A program made the translations under genes and the position numbers. Positions 6,058 through 10,706 of a stretch of DNA of 10,706 nt are shown here, piece by piece (position 1 is the first letter of the stretch; every line of letters begins with the position of its first letter). Origin of the DNA: SZUA-430 sp036840015 (GTDB lineage Bacteria > Pseudomonadota > Alphaproteobacteria > Micropepsales > Micropepsaceae); NCBI GenBank assembly GCA_036840015.1, contig DAISVV010000103.1:1-10706 (forward strand), read 5' to 3'. The notes beneath the pieces are model-generated. The model had not been told where the DNA came from. It saw nothing but the letters and a program-made list of their open reading frames with translations, and ran no database searches.

Positions 6058-7338
6058 ATGAACCGGACAGGATGGAAGTCTCCCATGCGTGTCTTCGACC
6101 GCCTGTTCATCAAGGTCTACGCCACCGTTGTCGGCACGCTGCTGCTGGCGCTGTTCGTTTCTGTCGCCTTGTGGTGGACGGGCCCCGAGCAATCCATGGC
6201 GCGCAAGTCCTTCGGCATGGCCTCCGGGCTGGCCTCCGCGGCACTCGGCGACCCGGACGCGCCCGCCGCCGACCAGCAGGCCGCCATCCGCCGTCTGTCG
6301 GAACTGCTCGAGTCCGACCTCGCCATCTATGACCGCACGGGCCGCCTTGTTGGCACGGCAGGCGCACCGCTGCCGCCACCGGAAGACGTCGATGAAGACC
6401 GCCCCCGATCCGGCCCGCGCAATCCCGTCTGGAAGTTCCAGCTGCGCGACGGACGCGTGATCGTCATCAGGCCACCCTTCCAGCGCCACGTGCGCGGACC
6501 CGGCTTCCTCGCCCACCTTGCCGCTGTGGGCCTGGTGCTGGCGATCGGCTCCTTTCCTGTCGTCCGCGGCCTCACGCGTCGCCTCGAGCGCCTGCAGCAG
6601 GGCGTCGAGACGCTCGGCGCGGGCAATCTGGGCGTCAGGGTCAAGGTTGAAGGCCGCGACGAGGTCGCCCGCGTCGCTGAAAGCTTCAACAACGCCGCCG
6701 CCCGCATCGAGCAGCTCGTCAACGCGCATCGCCTGCTCCTCGCCAACGCGAGCCACGAACTCCGCACGCCGCTGACCCGCCTGCGTCTGGGCGTCGAGCG
6801 CCTCGGCACGTCTGCCGATGATGCCGTGCGCGCCGGCGTGGCTGCCGACATCGCCGAGCTCGACGAATTGATCGATGAGATCCTGCTCACAAGCCGCCTC
6901 GACGCGATGCGCGCACTCGATACGGTCGAGGATGTCGATCTGCTGGCACTCGCCGCCGAGGAGGCATCGCGCTACGACCATGTCACCGTCGGCGGAACCG
7001 CCATGACCGTAAGGGGCGACCCGCGCCTGTTGCGCCGCATCATCCGCAACCTTCTCGAGAACGCGGGCCGGCACGGCAGGCCCCCGGTCGAGGTGGATGT
7101 ATCGCGCGCCGGCACGCAGGTTCTCCTGAAGGTCACCGATGCAGGCGAGGGCGTGCCGCCGCAGGATCGCGAGCGTGTGTTTGAACCCTTCTTCCGCAGG
7201 CCCACCAGCGCGGCGGGTGAAACGGGCGCAGGCCTCGGCCTTGCGATCGTCAGGCAGGTTGCGCGCCTGCACGGGGGCGGCGTGGCACTGCCGTCAGGCA
7301 GCACCTTCGTCGTGACACTGCCCGGGTGTGGAATTTAG
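6058..7338 (+). CDS. Membrane sensor histidine kinase (HAMP-HisKA-HATPase)
   Basis: This 426-residue inner-membrane kinase is the evident partner of the preceding regulator. TM1 is at about 19-40. A periplasmic sensor of about 105 residues (41-147) contains a Pro/acidic stretch, PLPPPEDVDEDRPRSGP. TM2 is at about 148-168. A HAMP domain follows at about 169-222, then the HisKA H-box ANASHELRTPLTR with phosphoacceptor H233. The ATPase domain has the N-box NLLENAGRHG (331-340), G1 DAGEGVP (361-367), F-box FEPFFRRP and G2 GAGLGLAI (390-397). All boxes are intact, so it should be active. ATG 6058 has GGGA 7 bases upstream. The in-frame ATG at 6085 has an equally good GGAAG at 6074-6078 and gives a more typical N-terminus (MRVFDRLFIKV), so the true start may be 6085. 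The signal it senses is unknown. Confidence 0.95.
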   Translation: MNRTGWKSPMRVFDRLFIKVYATVVGTLLLALFVSVALWWTGPEQSMARKSFGMASGLASAALGDPDAPAADQQAAIRRLSELLESDLAIYDRTGRLVGTAGAPLPPPEDVDEDRPRSGPRNPVWKFQLRDGRVIVIRPPFQRHVRGPGFLAHLAAVGLVLAIGSFPVVRGLTRRLERLQQGVETLGAGNLGVRVKVEGRDEVARVAESFNNAAARIEQLVNAHRLLLANASHELRTPLTRLRLGVERLGTSADDAVRAGVAADIAELDELIDEILLTSRLDAMRALDTVEDVDLLALAAEEASRYDHVTVGGTAMTVRGDPRLLRRIIRNLLENAGRHGRPPVEVDVSRAGTQVLLKVTDAGEGVPPQDRERVFEPFFRRPTSAAGETGAGLGLAIVRQVARLHGGGVALPSGSTFVVTLPGCGI

Positions 7339-7361
7339 TCGACACCGTGTGCCCGCACCCG

Positions 7362-7390
7362 TTGCGGCCGTGTCTGCCTGTCGCTACGCT
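7362..7390 (+). promoter_or_regulatory. Weak candidate promoter for the alcohol dehydrogenase
   Basis: TTGCGG (7362-7367) and TACGCT (7385-7390) are 17 bases apart, 40 bases before the dehydrogenase start. Each matches the sigma-70 consensus only partly. No clear terminator separates the kinase from the dehydrogenase, so read-through from the upstream operon is equally possible. Confidence 0.2.
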
Positions 7391-7429
7391 GCCAGCTCGA
7401 TCAATGTGTGCAGGGGATGGGAACTGAGA

Positions 7430-9670
7430 ATGGCTTCCGAGAACGCTCGTCTTTGGATGGTGGCCGCCGCCGTGGGCGCAGTTTTGGCGATACCGGTGCT
7501 CGGCGCCCGCTTCGGCGGCCCGGCCACGACTGTGACCAACGTGATTTCAGGGACGCAGACCCCCGACATTGCCCAGACCCAGGCCATGCACAAGATGCTG
7601 GCCCAGGCGGCCGACATCGACGGCGCCAGGATACAGGCTGCGGATGCCGAACCCCAGAACTGGCTGGCGCATGGCCGCACCTATGGCGAGCAGCGCTACT
7701 CTCCGCTCGACAAGATCAACACCGCCAACATCAAGGATCTGGGCCTCGCCTGGAGCTACGATACCGATTCGATTCGCGGCCTCGAGGCCTCGCCCATCGT
7801 CAAGGATGGCGTGATGTTCGCGACCGGCACCTGGAGCGTCGTCTACGCTCTCGACGCGAAGACCGGCCAGCAGCTCTGGGTCTATGATCCGGAAGTCCCG
7901 CGCGAGTGGGGCCGCAAGCCCTGCTGCGATGTCGTCAATCGCGGCGTCGCTGTCTGGAAGGGGCGCGTCTATGTCGGCACCATCGACGGGCGTCTTGTCG
8001 CCCTTGACGCCAAGACCGGCAAGCCCGTCTGGGACATCAACACCATCGACCGCAACAAGCCTTACTCGATCACCGGCGCCCCGCGGATCGTCAAGGACAA
8101 GGTCATCATCGGCAACGGTGGCGGCGAACTGGGCGTGCGCGGCTACATCACCGCCTATGATACCGACACCGGCCGCCAGCTTTGGCGCTTCTACACCGTG
8201 CCGGGCGACCCGAAGCTTCCCGCCGAGGGCGAGCACCTGAAGGCGGCCATGCCCACATGGAAGTCCGATGCGCAGGGCTGGAAGTATTGGGAAGTCGGCG
8301 GCGGCGGAACGGTCTGGGACTCCATGGCCTACGACCCCGACCTCGATCTTCTCTACATCGGCACGGGCAATGGCTCGCCGTGGAGCCGTTACCTGCGCTC
8401 ACCCGGCGGCGGCGACAATCTCTATGTCTCATCGATCGTCGCCATCAGGCCGGACACGGGCGAGATGGCCTGGTATTTTCAGCAGACGCCTGGCGACACC
8501 TGGGACTTCACCGCGACCCAGCACATCATCCTCGCCGACCTCGAGATCGACGGCCAGCCCCGCAAGGTGCTGCTGCACGCGCCCAAGAACGGCTTCTTCT
8601 ATGTCCTCGACCGCGAGACGGGAAAGTTCATCTCGGGCAAGAACTACGTTCCGGTGACATGGGCCAAGGGGCTCGACGCGAATGGCCGCCCCATCGAGGA
8701 CCCCTCGAGCGCCTATCGCAACGAGCCGAAGATGGTGCAGCCCTCGCCGCATGGCGGGCACAACTGGCAGCCCATGGCGTTCAATCCGAACACGAAGCTC
8801 GTCTACATTCCCTCCCAGCTCACCGCGCAGCTCTTCACCTTCGACAAGTCGCGCAGCATCAAGCCGGGTGTGTGGAACACGGGTGTCGACTTCGGCATGA
8901 TCGCGACCCTGACCGAAGCGGCGATCAGGGCAGGGCAGCCCCTGCCATCGGTTGAAGGAAATCTCATCGCCTGGGACCCTGTCGCCCAGAAGGAAGTCTG
9001 GCGCAACAAGCATGCGGTCTTCTGGAATGGTGGCGTCCTGACAACCGCCGGCAACCTCGTCTTCCAGGGTGGCGGTGATGGAACCTTCCGCGCGTGGAAG
9101 GCGGACACCGGCGAGGAAGTCTGGAAGACCGAGACGAAGATCGGCATCATCGCGCCGCCCGTGACCTATGCGATCGACGGCGAGCAATACGTGGCCGTCC
9201 TCGCCGGCTGGGGTGGCGTGGGCGTCACGCTGGTGCCCGAGGCCGGCAACGCCATCAATCGCTATGCGAACAACGGCAAGATCCTGGCTTACAAGATCGG
9301 CGGCAAGGCCAAGCTCGAGGTCGTCGAGCAGATGCGCGAACCCATGGTCCAGCCGCCCGTCGAGACCTTCGCCGCAGCACAGATCTCCAAGGGTAGCCAG
9401 ACCTATCACCGCTACTGCGGCGTCTGCCATGGCTTCTTCGCCATGAGCTCGGGCCTGCTGCCCGACCTGCGGATGTCCTCACCCGAGGTCTTCGCCCGCT
9501 ATAAGGAGATCGTTCTCGACGGCGAGCTCGCCGCCAACGGCATGGCCTCCTTCGCCGACGTGGTCAACGAACAGGACGTCAAGGACATCCGCGCCTACAT
9601 CATCACGCTGGCCAATGCGGCCTATGCCGAGCAGCAAAAGAAGGCTGCCGCCCCCGAACAGCCGCAATAG
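7430..9670 (+). CDS. Type II quinohemoprotein alcohol dehydrogenase (PQQ propeller fused to cytochrome c)
   Basis: This is a periplasmic enzyme that oxidises primary or secondary alcohols to aldehydes or ketones, passing electrons from PQQ to its own heme c and then to the respiratory chain. The 746-residue product has a signal peptide (hydrophobic core at about 8-24), a linker to about residue 60, an eight-bladed PQQ propeller (about 62-620) and a C-terminal cytochrome c domain (about 645-730). Diagnostic residues are the vicinal disulfide C165-C166 (KPCCDVV), metal-ligand N314 in GTGNGSPW, catalytic D359 in GDTWDFT, heme motif C663-G-V-C666-H667 and a probable axial M705 (GMASF). The residue two after D359 is Thr, not the Asp of lanthanide enzymes, so calcium is expected. 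ATG 7430 is preceded by GGGA at 7 bases; the open frame extends to 7328 without signal-like sequence. No pqq synthesis genes are in view. The substrate is not predictable. Confidence 0.94.
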   Translation: MASENARLWMVAAAVGAVLAIPVLGARFGGPATTVTNVISGTQTPDIAQTQAMHKMLAQAADIDGARIQAADAEPQNWLAHGRTYGEQRYSPLDKINTANIKDLGLAWSYDTDSIRGLEASPIVKDGVMFATGTWSVVYALDAKTGQQLWVYDPEVPREWGRKPCCDVVNRGVAVWKGRVYVGTIDGRLVALDAKTGKPVWDINTIDRNKPYSITGAPRIVKDKVIIGNGGGELGVRGYITAYDTDTGRQLWRFYTVPGDPKLPAEGEHLKAAMPTWKSDAQGWKYWEVGGGGTVWDSMAYDPDLDLLYIGTGNGSPWSRYLRSPGGGDNLYVSSIVAIRPDTGEMAWYFQQTPGDTWDFTATQHIILADLEIDGQPRKVLLHAPKNGFFYVLDRETGKFISGKNYVPVTWAKGLDANGRPIEDPSSAYRNEPKMVQPSPHGGHNWQPMAFNPNTKLVYIPSQLTAQLFTFDKSRSIKPGVWNTGVDFGMIATLTEAAIRAGQPLPSVEGNLIAWDPVAQKEVWRNKHAVFWNGGVLTTAGNLVFQGGGDGTFRAWKADTGEEVWKTETKIGIIAPPVTYAIDGEQYVAVLAGWGGVGVTLVPEAGNAINRYANNGKILAYKIGGKAKLEVVEQMREPMVQPPVETFAAAQISKGSQTYHRYCGVCHGFFAMSSGLLPDLRMSSPEVFARYKEIVLDGELAANGMASFADVVNEQDVKDIRAYIITLANAAYAEQQKKAAAPEQPQ

Positions 9671-9697
9671 TCTCATCGGTTAACGGCCGGGGTTACC

Positions 9698-9734
9698 TGC
9701 ACGGTCGGCGAAAGCCGGCCGTGCATGACGTTTT
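9698..9734 (+). terminator. Likely intrinsic terminator after the alcohol dehydrogenase
   Basis: TGCACGGTCGGC (9698-9709) and GCCGGCCGTGCA (9714-9725) form a 12-bp stem with a single G-U wobble, closed by a GAAA tetraloop (9710-9713). A short T-run (TTTT, 9731-9734) follows, displaced by 5 bases. It lies 27 bases after the stop codon. The strong stem and GNRA loop support termination or 3'-end stabilisation; the displaced, short T-tract lowers certainty. Confidence 0.55.
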
Positions 9735-9824
9735 GGCGCATTCCGTGGCGGGTCTCCGCCATGGCCTCGCACTTCCGGCCGTGACATGCTAGGCGCAACC
9801 ATCCCCGCGACAGAACGACTGGAA

Positions 9825-10706
9825 ATGTCCAAGGAAAAGCCAAACAAGCCCGCCGCCGAGAAGCCGCGCGGCTTCCGCGACCGCCTCGGCGCCGACCTCA
9901 TCGCTGAGCGCCGCATGCTCGAGACGATCCGCGGCGTGTACGAATCCTACGGTTTCGACCCGCTCGAGACACCGTCGATCGAGTTTGCCGATTCGCTCGG
10001 CAAGTTCCTGCCCGACCAGGACCGCCCCAACGAGGGCGTCTTTGCCTTTCGCGACGATGACGAGCAGTGGCTCTCGTTGCGCTACGACCTGACCGCGCCG
10101 CTCGCCCGCTTCGTGGCCGAGAACTACGACGCACTGCCAAAGCCCTTCCGCCGCTACCAGTCGGGCCTCGTTTTCCGCAACGAGAAGCCGGGCCCCGGCC
10201 GCTACCGCGAGTTCATGCAGTTCGACGCCGACACGGTCGGCACGGCATCTCCCGTGGCTGACGCCGAAGGCTACATGATGCTCTGCGACGTCTTCGACGC
10301 GCTGGGCCTGTCGGGCGACTACATCGTCAAGGTCAACAACCGCAAGATCCTGAACGGCATCCTCGAGGCCATCGGCATCGGCAGCGGTGCCGAGCACGAG
10401 GTCCAGCGCCTCGGCGTGCTGCGCGCGATCGACAAGCTCGACCGTCTGGGCGTTGACGGCGTGACCCAGCTCCTCGGCGCAGGCCGCAAGGATGAATCAG
10501 GCGACTTCACCAAGGGCGCCGGCCTCTCACCGAATGCGATCGCGCGTGTCATTGCCTTCACCCGCGCCAGCAGGGCCAGCCGCACCGATGTCTGCGATGA
10601 ACTCGCCCGCCTCGTGGGCGAAAGCGTGCAGGGCAGGGAAGGCGTCAGCGCGCTGCGCGAGATCGACGCCCTCCTGTCCGGCAACGGCTACGACGCCGCG
10701 CGCGTG
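9825..10706 (+). CDS. hisS: Histidyl-tRNA synthetase (HisRS), 3' truncated by window edge
   Basis: The first 294 codons of a class II aminoacyl-tRNA synthetase, which charges tRNA-His in the cytoplasm. The frame is open to the window edge with no stop. Visible landmarks are the N-terminal KPRGFRDRLG (13-22) and the motif 1 region around LETPSIEF (47-54). The substrate-site segment LRYDLTAPLARFVAEN is at 85-100, and motif 2 FRNEKPGPGRYREFMQFD spans 117-134 with catalytic Arg118. This motif-2 form is that of the divergent alphaproteobacterial HisRS group. The C-terminal half of the catalytic domain (histidine-binding loop and motif 3) and the anticodon-binding domain lie outside the window. HisZ is a less likely alternative, given the intact motif 2. 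The start is ATG 9825; ATG 9786 is in the same frame and adds 13 residues, and neither has a convincing Shine-Dalgarno. Confidence 0.93.
   Translation, partial: MSKEKPNKPAAEKPRGFRDRLGADLIAERRMLETIRGVYESYGFDPLETPSIEFADSLGKFLPDQDRPNEGVFAFRDDDEQWLSLRYDLTAPLARFVAENYDALPKPFRRYQSGLVFRNEKPGPGRYREFMQFDADTVGTASPVADAEGYMMLCDVFDALGLSGDYIVKVNNRKILNGILEAIGIGSGAEHEVQRLGVLRAIDKLDRLGVDGVTQLLGAGRKDESGDFTKGAGLSPNAIARVIAFTRASRASRTDVCDELARLVGESVQGREGVSALREIDALLSGNGYDAARV

Noticed and set aside
5281..7272. A 663-codon open frame on the minus strand, antisense to the response regulator and kinase
   Set aside because: It lies wholly opposite two well-recognised genes, has no recognisable domain, and its Ala/Arg/Gly/Asp-rich composition is what high-GC coding DNA gives on the opposite strand.
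7328..7429. A 34-codon N-terminal extension of the alcohol dehydrogenase overlapping the kinase end
   Set aside because: It would bury the signal peptide behind an Arg/Cys-containing stretch; ATG 7430 has a good Shine-Dalgarno and starts a normal signal peptide.
8429..9430. A 333-codon minus-strand open frame opposite the PQQ dehydrogenase
   Set aside because: It sits opposite the conserved propeller sequence with no recognisable motif; a GC-driven shadow.
9789..10397. A 202-codon minus-strand open frame at the right end
   Set aside because: The plus strand here encodes HisRS with clear class II motifs; the minus-strand frame is its shadow.

Overview
The window is high-GC (roughly mid-60s %) chromosomal DNA, densely packed with conventional genes, and most likely comes from an alphaproteobacterium. 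The clearest lineage marker is the truncated histidyl-tRNA synthetase at the right end, whose motif-2 region is of the divergent alphaproteobacterial type. The soluble chemoreceptor with a C-terminal PilZ domain and the quinohemoprotein alcohol dehydrogenase fit that assignment. I cannot place the organism at order or genus level. I see no mobile elements, CRISPR arrays, tRNA or rRNA genes, or base-composition breaks.

Left block (1-1990, + strand): the 3' end of ahpC followed by complete ahpF, a two-gene peroxide-detoxification operon. AhpF passes NADH electrons through FAD and two CxxC centres to the peroxiredoxin AhpC. ahpF converges on a - strand gene with only 12 bases between them.

Second block (2003-4433, - strand): a soluble methyl-accepting chemotaxis protein fused to a PilZ domain with intact c-di-GMP-binding motifs, and secF of the Sec translocase. 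secF is not preceded by secD, its usual partner. A 301-base divergent intergenic region (4434-4734) holds a candidate secF promoter and several short inverted repeats.

Third block (4735-7338, + strand): an apparent operon of a membrane-anchored or periplasmic Spy/CpxP-like (LTxxQ) protein, an OmpR-family response regulator with a TTG start, and a HAMP/HisKA histidine kinase. The arrangement resembles CpxP-CpxR-CpxA and suggests envelope or metal-stress sensing.

Fourth block (7430-9670, + strand): a type II quinohemoprotein alcohol dehydrogenase (PQQ propeller plus cytochrome c domain) only 91 bases after the kinase, ending before a hairpin with a GAAA loop. It would oxidise alcohols in the periplasm and pass electrons to the respiratory chain. 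It may be regulated by, or co-transcribed with, the two-component genes. The window closes inside hisS (+ strand).

I found no convincing undescribed multi-gene system. The observations most worth following up are the soluble MCP-PilZ fusion, the stress-sensing triad next to the PQQ dehydrogenase, the secF gene separated from secD, and several dyad-symmetric elements in the intergenic regions.
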